Of a stretch of 64,000 nucleotides of DNA, positions 17,475-25,609 are shown piece after piece. Each line of letters begins with the position of its first letter. Position 1 is the stretch's first letter. The DNA comes from Amarolinea sp964580725 (GTDB lineage Bacteria; Chloroflexota; Anaerolineae; SSC4; Amarolineaceae): positions 25,512-89,511 of the forward strand of contig CAZOLV010000008.1 of assembly GCA_964580725.1 (NCBI GenBank), given 5' to 3'. The position numbers and the translations under genes are program-made. Under the pieces are notes generated by a model that was given only the letters and a program-made list of their open reading frames with translations, had not been told where the DNA came from and did no database searches.

Positions 17475-18638
17475 TTAGCGCAAACCAAGCTCTTGGCGCG
17501 CAATGACCAGACGCTGGATTTCGCTGGTTCCTTCGTAGATTTCGGTGATCTTCGCATCCCGGAAGTAACGCTCCAGGGGCAGTTCCTTGCTGTAACCCAT
17601 GCCGCCGTGAATCTGCAGCGCCTGATGCGTCACGAACATGGCCGTTTCGCTGGCGTGCAGTTTGGCCATCGCCGCCTCCAGCGTGTAACGTTTGCCCTGG
17701 GCGCCGGCCGCCATCTTGGCCAACGCCGCCTGGTAGATCAACAGCCGGCTGGCCTCGATGCGCGTCTTCATGTCGGCGATCTTCCACTGAATGCCCTGGA
17801 ACTCCCCAATCGCCTGACCAAAGGCGCGGCGCTGACGGGCATACTCCAGGCTCGCTTCGTAGGCCGCTTCGGCCACGCCAAGCGCCTGGCTGGCAATGCC
17901 AATGCGCCCGGCATCGAGCACCGTCATGGCGATGCGGAATCCCTGGCCCGGCTGGCCGATCAGGTTTTCACGCGGGCAGTGATAATCCTCGAACAGCAGT
18001 TCGGAGGTGGCGCTGGCCCGAATGCCGAGTTTTGGCTCCACCTTGCCGCGCACGAAACCGGGGCGATTTGGCTCGACCAGGAAGGCGGAAATGCCGTTGT
18101 GCCCCTTGTCAGGATCGGTCATGGCAAACAGCACCACGAAATCGGCCACCGGCCCGCTGGTCACCCACGATTTGCGCCCGTTGATCACATACGCGCTGCC
18201 GTCGGCGCTGCACTGCGCCCGCGTCTTCATGTTGCCCGCATCCGAACCAGACATCGGCTCGGTCAACGAGTAGGCGCCGATCGCCGCGCCGCCGGCAACC
18301 GGCCTCAGATACTTCTCTTTTTGCTCCTCCGTGCCAAACTTGAGCAAGCCGTGGCAGTAGAGCGAATTGTTGACCGATAGGATCGTGCTGGTCGCCACAT
18401 CGGCCCGAGCGATCTCTTCGACCGCCAACGCATACGACAGGGTGTCGAGACCGGCGCCGCCGTACTGCTCCGGCACCTCGATCCCCATCAGCCCCAACGC
18501 GCCCATCTGGCGCACGATTTCGAACGGAAACTCCCCCGCCTCGTCGAAATGCGCCGCCCGCGGCGCGATCTCCTTCTGTGCAAAATTGCGCGCAACATCG
18601 CGAATCATTCGTTGCTCTTCATTGAGCTGCAGATCCAT
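17475..18638 (-). CDS. Acyl-CoA dehydrogenase (short-chain type)
   Basis: 387 aa from ATG 18638, which has GGAGG seven bases upstream; an in-frame codon at 18653 would overlap that ribosome site. Family landmarks: AYSLTEPMSGSDAGNMKT (signature 1), the FAD/substrate segment RRAFGQAIGEFQGIQWKIADM, and QIHGGMGYSKELPLERYFRDAKITEIYEGTSEIQRLVIAR with the catalytic Glu in YEGTSE. It oxidises a short or branched acyl-CoA to the enoyl-CoA with FAD and passes electrons to ETF. With the carboxylase genes it points to degradation of branched amino acids or short fatty acids. Confidence 0.95.
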   Translation of the reverse strand: MDLQLNEEQRMIRDVARNFAQKEIAPRAAHFDEAGEFPFEIVRQMGALGLMGIEVPEQYGGAGLDTLSYALAVEEIARADVATSTILSVNNSLYCHGLLKFGTEEQKEKYLRPVAGGAAIGAYSLTEPMSGSDAGNMKTRAQCSADGSAYVINGRKSWVTSGPVADFVVLFAMTDPDKGHNGISAFLVEPNRPGFVRGKVEPKLGIRASATSELLFEDYHCPRENLIGQPGQGFRIAMTVLDAGRIGIASQALGVAEAAYEASLEYARQRRAFGQAIGEFQGIQWKIADMKTRIEASRLLIYQAALAKMAAGAQGKRYTLEAAMAKLHASETAMFVTHQALQIHGGMGYSKELPLERYFRDAKITEIYEGTSEIQRLVIARQELGLR

Positions 18639-18674
18639 CTGAATCCTCCACAAACGAACAGGCCGCCGCAGCCC

Positions 18675-18968
18675 TCAGCCGCCGGCGACCACAACTCCCA
18701 AAACGGCCCACAACAGCCCACAGCCAAAACAGATCCCCAACAGCAGGGGCAAAGCGATGAGCGTCGCCAGCAGGTTGCCGGTCAGACGCCCGCCAGCGCG
18801 CGAGAGACCCGCCGCCGTCGCCAGGCTGACCAGTAACGCCAATACACCAGCGCTGGCCTGAGCAACCCAGTCCGGAGTGACCAAAACGACCGTGAGTAGA
18901 TACAGGACGGCGGCGCCGATGACCAAACCACAACCGGCGCTGAATAGAGCAATACCAAGACGTTTCAA
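18675..18968 (-). CDS. Small membrane protein of unknown function
   Basis: 97 aa from a TTG at 18968, chosen because GAGAGG lies nine bases upstream and because the probable promoter puts +1 near 18998, which excludes the GTG at 19013. Three hydrophobic segments (LGIALFSAGCGLVIGAAVLYLL, AGVLALLVSLATAAGL, LATLIALPLLLGICFGCGLLWAVLGVVV). No known domain recognised. First gene of the long minus-strand operon, 36 bases before the acyl-CoA dehydrogenase. Confidence 0.6.
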   Translation of the reverse strand: MKRLGIALFSAGCGLVIGAAVLYLLTVVLVTPDWVAQASAGVLALLVSLATAAGLSRAGGRLTGNLLATLIALPLLLGICFGCGLLWAVLGVVVAGG

Positions 18969-19004
18969 GCGGATGTACCTCTCGCAAGTTGGTGGGTTGC
19001 TGTC

Positions 19005-19033
19005 ATTGTACACGATTCAGGGGAAATTCACAA
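19005..19033 (-). promoter_or_regulatory. Promoter of the 11-gene acyl-CoA operon
   Basis: On the minus strand TTGTGA (19033-19028) and TACAAT (19010-19005) are spaced by 17 bases. The genes downstream, to 8607, are separated by at most 57 bases or overlap. Confidence 0.55.
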
Positions 19034-19058
19034 GGCTTGCGCCGGGCAACGACTGCGC

Positions 19059-19547
19059 TCAATCGTGCAGCGCGGCGTAAATGCGGTCATAGGTGGTTTC
19101 CAGCGACTCGGGGATGACGCGGGCGCCGCCAATGATCGTCATGTAGTTGGTGTCGGCGCCCCAACGCGGCACGATGTGCATATGCACATGCTCGACTACG
19201 CCAGCGCCCGCCGCCGCCCCCAGATTGATCCCCATGTTGAAGCCATGCGGGCTGAGCGCCCGCCGCAGCGCCGCCAGGCCCTGGTTCGCCACCAACATCA
19301 TGTCGGTCAGGGTGTCGGCGTCCAAATCCTCCAGGCTGGCTTTGTGGGCATAGGGGGCCACGAGCAGGTGTCCGTTGTTGTACGGGTAGAGGTTCATCAT
19401 CAGATAGGCAAGGCGCCCGCGCAGCAACAGCAGTTCCTCCCTGTCATCGGCCACGGCCGGCTTCTGACAAAAGATGCAGCCGGTCTTTGGCCGTTCAGAA
19501 TGGCCGCTGATGTAGCTCATGCGCCAGGGCGCCCACAGAATTGACAT
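19059..19547 (-). CDS. HIT family nucleotide hydrolase/transferase
   Basis: 162 aa. The histidine triad is VEHVHMHIVPRW (H-x-H-x-H-x-x) at about residues 113-124. An N-terminal zinc pair CIFC and the opening SILWAPWRMSYI place it with bacterial HIT proteins related to Ap4A phosphorylase-like and Hint/FHIT enzymes. These split nucleotide phosphoramidates or dinucleoside polyphosphates. GAGGAAG precedes the ATG. It is divergent from the biotin ligase. Confidence 0.92.
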   Translation of the reverse strand: MSILWAPWRMSYISGHSERPKTGCIFCQKPAVADDREELLLLRGRLAYLMMNLYPYNNGHLLVAPYAHKASLEDLDADTLTDMMLVANQGLAALRRALSPHGFNMGINLGAAAGAGVVEHVHMHIVPRWGADTNYMTIIGGARVIPESLETTYDRIYAALHD

Positions 19548-19657
19548 GGTGGTCTTCCTCGTCTTGCTAGTTTGGAATCCGCATGTGAGTCCGAGTCCGG
19601 GTCGGAATCCGAGTTTGGTTCATTGCACTGGAAAGAACGTCGCTGACGATGAGCGCC

Positions 19658-19686
19658 AGTGTACCAGATGCGCCGCACTGCGTCAA
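19658..19686 (-). promoter_or_regulatory. Promoter of the HIT gene
   Basis: TTGACG (19686-19681) and TACACT (19663-19658) on the minus strand, spacer 17, with TGG before the -10 (extended). Confidence 0.6.
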
Positions 19687-19764
19687 TTAAAGATTGGTGA
19701 GACTTCCTCGAGTACGGAATCTTTCTTCCTTACCCTCGACGCCCATTCGGTGTATGGTAAGCGC

Positions 19765-20637
19765 ATGACAACCCTGTTACACGAAGCGGCCGATGATTTG
19801 ACCCTGGCCCTGCGCGCCGGCCAGACGCTTGCGCCTGGCGTGCGTCGCCTGGGGCGCCCACTGCGTTACTGGCCGGTCATTGACTCCACCCAACGTCCGG
19901 CGCACCGCGCGGCGCAGGAGGGCGCCGCCGAGGGCCTGGTCATCCTGGCCGACGAGCAGACGGCGGGCAAGGGGCGCCTGGGGCGTGTTTGGGAAGCGCC
20001 CGCCGGCTCCGGCCTGCTCATGTCGCTGCTGCTGCGTCCAAACGACCCGCATCCCGGCCCGCCGCGCCCCATCGTGCGCGCCCAACAGGGTTCTCAACTG
20101 ACGATGTGCGTAGGCCTCGGCGCCGCCGCCGCTGTCGAAGAGATCACCGGCCTGGCTGTGCAGCTCAAATGGCCCAATGACCTGCTGTTGCACGGGCGCA
20201 AACTGGCCGGCATCCTGACCGAAACCCAACTCGACGGCGACCGTATCGTCTACGCCGTGACCGGCCTGGGACTCAACGTCAATTGGATCTTGCCGTCCGC
20301 TCACCCGCTGGCCGCCAGCGCCATCAGCCTGGCCCAGGCGCTGGGTAGACCGGTCAGCCGCCTGGCCTTGCTTGGCGCCATCCTGCGCCAGATCGAAGAA
20401 CAGATCGAACATTGGCAGGCAGGACATTCGCCCTATGTCGCCTGGTCGCAGCGCATGGCATACGACCGACAAATGGTGCAAGTCACGCTCGGTGATGCGA
20501 CCCTGACCGGTATTCTGAGCGGCGTCAACCAGGACGGTGCTCTACTCCTGCAAGATGCAGGAGGGGTCACCCACACCATCTGGGCGGGCGATGTGCAGCG
20601 GCTGGTGCAGGCTGCTGCGCCCGCGCCGGAGGCATGA
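19765..20637 (+). CDS. birA: Biotin--[acetyl-CoA carboxylase] ligase
   Basis: 290 aa from the ATG at 19765; the frame is open 82 codons further upstream but that part crosses the divergent HIT promoter. Ligase motifs: DSTQRPAHRAAQEGAAEGLVILADEQTAGKGRLGRVWEAP (biotin and adenylate loop; GRG changed to GKG), LKWPNDLLLHGRKLAGILTE with the catalytic lysines, and GLGLNVNW. The C-terminal SH3-like domain follows (VTLGDATLTGILSGVNQDGALLLQ). There is no N-terminal helix-turn-helix, so it lacks the repressor function of E. coli BirA. An insert near PNDPHPGPPRPIVR is slightly longer than usual. It should biotinylate the BCCP encoded at 8607-9131. Confidence 0.9.
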   Translation: MTTLLHEAADDLTLALRAGQTLAPGVRRLGRPLRYWPVIDSTQRPAHRAAQEGAAEGLVILADEQTAGKGRLGRVWEAPAGSGLLMSLLLRPNDPHPGPPRPIVRAQQGSQLTMCVGLGAAAAVEEITGLAVQLKWPNDLLLHGRKLAGILTETQLDGDRIVYAVTGLGLNVNWILPSAHPLAASAISLAQALGRPVSRLALLGAILRQIEEQIEHWQAGHSPYVAWSQRMAYDRQMVQVTLGDATLTGILSGVNQDGALLLQDAGGVTHTIWAGDVQRLVQAAAPAPEA

Positions 20638-20706
20638 GAAGGTCGCCGGTCTGGCGCGGCAAGCGCAGGCATTGCCTGCAATCTATTTCTGGACAAGGAC
20701 CTCCCA

Positions 20707-22017
20707 ATGAGCATTCAGTTCGACTGGCATGACGCCGAAGATGAACGCTGGCAGCACGATGACGAAGCCACCGCCAGCCCAAGCGCCCATGACTGGCGCC
20801 CGCCGGAGGCGCGCAACGCGCCCGCACCAGGCAGCGCCATGACGACGCGCCCCGCCAAGGGGCGTCAGGTCGCTTCGGAACGCACGACGCACTGGGAAAC
20901 GACGCGCGTCGTGCGCTATCTGGGACTCGGCGTCTTCATCGGCCTGGTCATCAGCCTCGGCGCCATTTACATCATGGCCCAACGCAATCGCGCCGCCGCC
21001 CGCGCCGATCTGCAGGCCGTCATCAGCGTCGAAGCCAGTGCCCTGGCGAAGGGCGATGAAGAGGTCTTTCTCGCCTTTCAAGACGACACCGACGCCGCCT
21101 GGCAAAATCTACAGAAGAACCAGATCGAACAACTGCGCAGCCGCGCCATCACCACGCCCTTGATACTGGACGACTTCACCCTGACCGGCGACACCGCCTG
21201 GGCCGTCGTGCACTACGAGCAGGACGGCGCCGAGTATCAGCGTATTCAGTTCTACCGGCTGGTCGAAGGCCAGTGGAAACGCACCGCCCCCGACGCCGGC
21301 TATTGGGGCGAGGCCATGACGCTGGAAACGCGCCATTTCGTCTTTCATCACTACGCCAAAGACGAAGCCCTGGTCAAGGCGCTGGCCGAGCAGGCCGAAG
21401 AGTTCTACAGCCGAACGCAGCTCGACTTCAACGTCGGCGCCAGCCCACTGTTCACCTTCCACTTGGAGCCGCAAACCCAACCGGCGCAGGCGCGCTATAG
21501 CGAAGGCCTGTTTCATCTCTCCTCCCCACAACTGACCGGTGTACGGCGCGATGGGCATCTGCCGGCCGAACTGCTCGAAACCGTCGCCTACAACATCAGC
21601 CTGCGCCTGGCGATGGAAAAATCGGGTCTGTTCCTGCGTGCGCGCAATTTTGGCAGCGGCAACTGGATGATGCTGCAGGGCGTGGTCTTCTGGCAACTGG
21701 AACGGCTGACGCCCGACAACCGCATGACCGCCAACCTCGACGCACAGTTCCAGGCCGCCGCCTCGCAAGGACAATTCCTGCCGGTCACCGCCCTTTGGCC
21801 GCCCTTCCGCCTGGGCAGCATCGAACGCACCTCGCTGGCGATGGCGCAGTCCTATCACATCGTGACTTATCTGGCCAACAGCACAGCGCCTGGCCGCATT
21901 CCGGTGCTCTTACGCGCCCTGGGCGACGGCCTCGACGCCAGCGCAACCCTGGAACGCCTGGGCTTCGACCTGCGCACCTTCGAGCAGCAATGGCGCGCCT
22001 ACGCATTGGCGCCCTGA
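20707..22017 (+). CDS. Anchored protein with gluzincin-like C-terminal region, function unknown
   Basis: 436 aa. A hydrophilic N-terminus of 70 residues is followed by one membrane segment (YLGLGVFIGLVISLGAIYIMA), then an extracytoplasmic part. Residues 100-200 resemble a small alpha/beta NTF2-like module (DEEVFLAFQDDTDAAWQNLQ, DGAEYQRIQFYRLVEGQWKRT). Residues 215-430 look like the peptidase-MA-like family (LETRHFVFHHY, AYNISLRLAMEKSG, WMMLQGVVFWQLERLT, SYHIVTYLAN), but no HExxH is present, so a protease function is not supported. ACAAGGACC precedes the ATG. A strong promoter for the next gene overlaps its 3' end. Confidence 0.7.
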   Translation: MSIQFDWHDAEDERWQHDDEATASPSAHDWRPPEARNAPAPGSAMTTRPAKGRQVASERTTHWETTRVVRYLGLGVFIGLVISLGAIYIMAQRNRAAARADLQAVISVEASALAKGDEEVFLAFQDDTDAAWQNLQKNQIEQLRSRAITTPLILDDFTLTGDTAWAVVHYEQDGAEYQRIQFYRLVEGQWKRTAPDAGYWGEAMTLETRHFVFHHYAKDEALVKALAEQAEEFYSRTQLDFNVGASPLFTFHLEPQTQPAQARYSEGLFHLSSPQLTGVRRDGHLPAELLETVAYNISLRLAMEKSGLFLRARNFGSGNWMMLQGVVFWQLERLTPDNRMTANLDAQFQAAASQGQFLPVTALWPPFRLGSIERTSLAMAQSYHIVTYLANSTAPGRIPVLLRALGDGLDASATLERLGFDLRTFEQQWRAYALAP

Positions 22018-22034
22018 CCGGCATCTGGTATAAT
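22006..22034 (+). promoter_or_regulatory. Promoter upstream of the Pro/Thr-rich protein gene
   Basis: TTGGCG (22006-22011) and TATAAT (22029-22034), spacer 17, extended by TGG. It straddles the stop codon of the preceding gene. Confidence 0.7.
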
Positions 22035-22142
22035 CCACCCGCCAGGCGTCTGCGCACGGCAATTCCAAACCGAAGGACAGCGAAGGACATCGAAGGGCGA
22101 GTGTTTCGATTCTTGGCCGCCTGCTGCCGGCGCTTGACGGCA

Positions 22143-22799
22143 ATGACCCCGCCTGAGCGCCGCTCCCAGACATCAGCCTCGGCAGCGCATCACGTGCTGT
22201 GGCTGGCGTTCGTTTCTTTGCTCATCGGTCTTCAGTTGGAAGCGGGGCGCGCCGCGCCGTTGCCTTTCCAATCCAATTCGCCTAACCCAACTGTCACACC
22301 CACGCCCACCATCACGCCCACCTGGACGCCGTCCTGGACGCCCGCCGCGCCGACGGACACTCCCACTCTGACGCCTACCCTGCCGCCGGCAACCGACACC
22401 CCAACGCCAGCCACGCCCCCTCCCGATCTCAGCCCAACCCCAACGCCCACCGACGTCGAGTCGCCGTCGCCGGCCCCGCCCACCCTGACCGAAACGCCAA
22501 CGCCGGTTCTGGACGAGACGCCAACGCCGGTTCTGGACGAAACGCCAACGCCCGACGCAACGGTCACGTTCACCCCAACCCCTGTCCCGTCACTGCCCCC
22601 GCCCCCGCCCCCGCCCACCGGCGCGCCGCTCACACCGGTCACGGCGACGCCGGCTGCGCTGCCACCCGCTGCTGGCGGCCTCTTTGGGCAGAGCCTGTTG
22701 CAGGCGCTCAGCTTCGTGTGGCTTGGCTGCGGCATTTTGTTGATACTTGTCATTGGCGTTGGGTTGGCTCTCCTGGCGCGCCGCCGCCCGCCGGCATGA
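22143..22799 (+). CDS. Secreted Pro/Thr-rich stalk protein with C-terminal membrane anchor
   Basis: 218 aa from ATG 22143; a GTG at 22101 with GAAGGG upstream is an alternative giving 14 more residues. A signal peptide (VLWLAFVSLLIGLQLEAGRA) leads into about 125 residues made almost only of Thr, Pro, Ala, Asp and Ser in TPTP units, including a perfect nine-residue duplication (VLDETPTPV-type). A membrane segment (FVWLGCGILLILVIGVGLALL) and RRR end the protein. This is the layout of an extended, possibly glycosylated, surface stalk. No enzymatic domain. The stop overlaps the next ATG. Confidence 0.75.
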   Translation: MTPPERRSQTSASAAHHVLWLAFVSLLIGLQLEAGRAAPLPFQSNSPNPTVTPTPTITPTWTPSWTPAAPTDTPTLTPTLPPATDTPTPATPPPDLSPTPTPTDVESPSPAPPTLTETPTPVLDETPTPVLDETPTPDATVTFTPTPVPSLPPPPPPPTGAPLTPVTATPAALPPAAGGLFGQSLLQALSFVWLGCGILLILVIGVGLALLARRRPPA

Positions 22800-24319
22800 A
22801 TTCCATGCACGGCGCAAGGCTGGCCTCGCCGCCGTCTACCCGGTCATGGCGACGCACCTGGTTGTTGCTGGCCATCGTGCTGCTGGCCTTTGTCCTGCGC
22901 GTCTGGCGGCTCGATTTTCAGAGTCTGTGGCGCGACGAAGTAGACGCCCTGCGCTTTGCCACGCGTCCCCTGACCATGCTGTTGGGCGCCTTCAGCAAAC
23001 CGGGTGAAAACGGCCCGCTCTTCTTCTTGTTGCTGCGCCCCTGGCTGCGCATCGTGGGCGAAAGCGAGTTTGCCCTACGCTTCTTCAGCGTGCTTTGGGG
23101 AACACTGATCATTCCGCTGACCTGGCTCGTCATCCGCCGTTTGGCGCGCAATTTGGGTCGCGGCGGCGCGGCCTGGCGCCAACTGACGCTGGCGGCTGGA
23201 TTGGCGCTGCTTCTGCTCGCTGCTTCGCCCTATTTGATCTGGTACAGTCAAGAAGGGAAGATGTACGCCCTGGTGACGGCGCTGGCGCTGGCGTCGCTTG
23301 CCGCCCTGCTCTGGGCACTGGCGCCGGGGGCCGGGCATGTGGGCGGCCGCTGGCTGCTCTACATCACTCTAACCAGCCTCGGCTTTTATCTGCACGTTAT
23401 GCTGGTGTTGATGCTGCCAGCGCATGCGATTCTCTTTGCGCTGCACTGGCCCGCCAGCCGCCGCCGTCTGGGCGGCGGGCTGATCGCACTGGCCAGTTTC
23501 ATCCTGCCCTACCTGCCGTTGGTTTGGTGGCAATGGCGGCTCTTCACCTCACCCACGTTCGATCCTGGCTTCGAGTTCGTCTCGTTGCCGCGCGCCCTGG
23601 CGATTCTGCTAGCGGCCTTTGGACGCGGCGTGCGGGCGACACCGACCATTGGGCTGGTGGCGGTGTGGGTCTTTTGCCTGCTGACGGCCTGCGCCCTGGC
23701 CCTCCGTCGCGCCCACCCGTGGCAGCGCCTTGTGCTGTTTCTGTGCGCCTGGTTGCTGCTGCCACCGCTGCTGCTGCACATGGTGACGCTGCGCGTGCCG
23801 CTCTTCAACGACCGCTATCTCATCTTCATCGGCCCCGCCTTCTACCTGCTGTGCGCCATCGGCGTCATTCTGATGGCGCAGCAAAATCGGGCGCTGGCCC
23901 TGGCCGCGCTCGTACTGGCGTTGACGCTCGACGGCATCGGCGTCGTTGGCCAGGCCGTCACACCGATCAAGAGCGATTTTCGGGCGGCGGCGGCGTTCGT
24001 ACAGGCCAAGCGTGCGCCCGCCGACGTGTTGGTCTTCTGTCACCCCTACAATCGCTTCGTTTTCGCCTACTACGCCGGTTGGGACTACGCCTGGCGCGAG
24101 GCGTCATTCACCAACGACGCACAGCGCGTCAGCGGTGAAAACGCCGGCGCACAGATCGGGCAGTTGTTGGAAGGGGCGGAATTCGCCTGGCTGATCGAAG
24201 CGGAGTGCGAGGCGTGGGATCGTCGCGGAATCAACCGGCGCTGGCTGGACGCGCATGGTCAGTCCGTGGCCGAGGCGTCAGTCACCGGCGTGCGCGTCAC
24301 GCGTTGGCGTTTGCGTTGA
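22796..24319 (+). CDS. Glycosyltransferase family 39-like membrane protein
   Basis: 507 aa. The start is an ATGA overlap at 22796. The first extracytoplasmic loop has the PMT/ArnT-like acidic motif (LWRDEVDALRF), followed by ENGPLFFLLLRPWLRIVGESEFALRFFSVLWG, then about 10-12 membrane segments to residue 400 and a C-terminal soluble part of 110 residues. GT39/GT83 enzymes use polyprenyl-phosphate sugars to glycosylate proteins or lipids outside the membrane. Its coupling to the Pro/Thr-rich stalk protein makes O-glycosylation of that stalk an attractive but unproven idea. Confidence 0.82.
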   Translation: MNSMHGARLASPPSTRSWRRTWLLLAIVLLAFVLRVWRLDFQSLWRDEVDALRFATRPLTMLLGAFSKPGENGPLFFLLLRPWLRIVGESEFALRFFSVLWGTLIIPLTWLVIRRLARNLGRGGAAWRQLTLAAGLALLLLAASPYLIWYSQEGKMYALVTALALASLAALLWALAPGAGHVGGRWLLYITLTSLGFYLHVMLVLMLPAHAILFALHWPASRRRLGGGLIALASFILPYLPLVWWQWRLFTSPTFDPGFEFVSLPRALAILLAAFGRGVRATPTIGLVAVWVFCLLTACALALRRAHPWQRLVLFLCAWLLLPPLLLHMVTLRVPLFNDRYLIFIGPAFYLLCAIGVILMAQQNRALALAALVLALTLDGIGVVGQAVTPIKSDFRAAAAFVQAKRAPADVLVFCHPYNRFVFAYYAGWDYAWREASFTNDAQRVSGENAGAQIGQLLEGAEFAWLIEAECEAWDRRGINRRWLDAHGQSVAEASVTGVRVTRWRLR

Positions 24320-24334
24320 AGTGTTGGCACATGG

Positions 24335-24904
24335 CCGATCTGGTCATACTTCGTGATCGTCGTGCTGCTGCCGAATGTCATCTTCTCGTGGTCGGCGCCG
24401 ATATAGACGGTTGTGCTGCTCCCTATCACCGCCGTCACCCGGTTGCCATCCGCATCGTCAGGCCCACCCTGAGTTTGCCGAACGGCTTCGACATGAGCTT
24501 GCCGAACGGTGTAGCTGGTCAGCACCGTGCTTCCCTGCTTCACCTGCTGCAAGCGGTTCTCGGCATCCCTTCAACTGCGCTCAGGGTAAACTCCGACCAG
24601 GGTGTAGGTCACGCCGCCCACGGTGCGCCCGATCATGTTTGTGTTGCAGTCATCATTGTAGGCGCCGCTGCCCGCCGTCACCGGCGCAGGCGCGGGCGTC
24701 GCGCCAGAAGCGGAAATCGGATCGCAGTTGGGATCAGAGGACGTGCGATTAGCAGCGGTATTTATCTGGGGGGGTAACGGCCGCGGCGACCGGCGACCAG
24801 AGCAGACTGCCGATGACCAGCAGATGCAGCGCCAACAGCGGCCGCAGCCAGTGCGTGAAACGACGCGACGATGAGAGGAACGAAGCAGCAGTACGCGACG
24901 ACAT
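24335..24904 (-). pseudogene. Decayed RHS/YD-repeat gene
   Basis: The ATG at 24904, with AAGGGA upstream, starts a signal peptide (SRRFTHWLRPLLALHLLVIG, ending SPVAAA) that stops after 51 codons (TGA/TAA region near 24750). In other frames the rest is RHS-like: NMIGRTVGGVTYTLVG (about 24590-24640), then DAENRLQQVKQGSTVLTSY (about 24510-24570) and DADGNRVTAVIGSSTTVYIG, TFGSSTTITKYD (about 24340-24450). These are the terminal YD-repeat motifs seen in RHS proteins. At least two frameshifts and a large internal deletion separate signal and repeats, and short CTGAGCGCAGTTGAAGG- and GAGCTTGCCGAACGG-like REP sequences interrupt the repeats. Confidence 0.75.
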
Positions 24905-25032
24905 GACGAAATTCCCTTTCACGCAGTAACCCGAAACGGGAGGGATGCGGGGCCAGGGACATTCCTGACTGCCAAAGGATCGTCTCGACCCCCGGCATCT
25001 GGCGACGCCAGCGGTCTGAAGCAACTGCGGCG

Positions 25033-25061
25033 AGTATAACGCCGCCGCGTGGCATTGTCAA
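25033..25061 (-). promoter_or_regulatory. Intact promoter of the decayed RHS gene
   Basis: On the minus strand consensus TTGACA (25061-25056) and TATACT (25038-25033) with a 17-base spacer face the pseudogene. Confidence 0.65.
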
Positions 25062-25160
25062 AGGGTGGGAGGAACGCAAAGGGCGCCAGTTTCGGGGTGT
25101 CGGGGTGCTTGGGCTGATGTGCGGCCACGGGCGAGGATTTCAACGCAAGGGGGCAAAGAG

Positions 25161-25303
25161 GCCAGGACGCAAGGGGTCAGAGAATCGAGGAAACGGAAAT
25201 CTCAGGCTCAGCCTGCGGAAACTCCCGCCCCGATCTCCATCCTGTCAATCCTGTTCATCCTGTCAAAAAACCGGCGCCCGGCGGCCAGGACGCAAGGGGT
25301 CAG
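25161..25303. repeat. Pair of 20-base direct repeats and dispersed repeat copy
   Basis: GCCAGGACGCAAGGGGTCAG occurs at 25161-25180 and 25284-25303. Between them lies the second copy (25238-25255) of the repeat found at 8523-8540. I see no gene between 25062 and 25370. Confidence 0.6.
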
Positions 25304-25370
25304 GAGGATGACGGGGCGCAGGGGTGATGTACGGTTGGCAGCACTCGCAAAAGTTTCCCCCAACTCCCAT

Positions 25371-25399
25371 TTGGCAAGCCCGCTGACCTTTGGTATAAT
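25371..25399 (+). promoter_or_regulatory. tRNA-Thr promoter
   Basis: TTGGCA (25371-25376) and TATAAT (25394-25399) with spacer 17, extended by TGG-like context. It lies 80 bases before the tRNA. Confidence 0.75.
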
Positions 25400-25478
25400 C
25401 CTCCTGTCCGTTGAGACGGCGTACCGCCGCCCGTTGGGCCGTCAGGTTCGCAGCATGACTCAGCGCAGCCAAGTTGAC

Positions 25479-25551
25479 GCCATCCTAGCTCAATCGGCAG
25501 AGCAAGCGCTTCGTAAGCGCTAGGTTGTCGGTTCGATTCCGACGGATGGCT
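25479..25551 (+). tRNA. tRNA-Thr (anticodon CGT)
   Basis: A complete cloverleaf can be folded: acceptor GCCATCC with GGATGGC, D arm GCTC/GAGC, anticodon stem AGCGC/GCGCT with loop TTCGTAA (anticodon CGT at 25512-25514), variable AGGTT, T arm GTCGG-TTCGATT-CCGAC, discriminator T. CCA is not encoded. It reads the ACG threonine codon. Confidence 0.96.
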
Positions 25552-25560
25552 CTCGATATG

Positions 25561-25591
25561 GAGCAGGGCGTGAAAAGCCCTGCTCTTTTTT
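25561..25591 (+). terminator. Intrinsic terminator of the tRNA unit
   Basis: GAGCAGGGC (25561-25569) pairs with GCCCTGCTC (25577-25585) followed by a T run. It closes the tRNA transcript 19 bases before the flippase start. Confidence 0.85.
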
Positions 25592-25609
25592 GTGGATTGG
25601 ATTCTTTGC

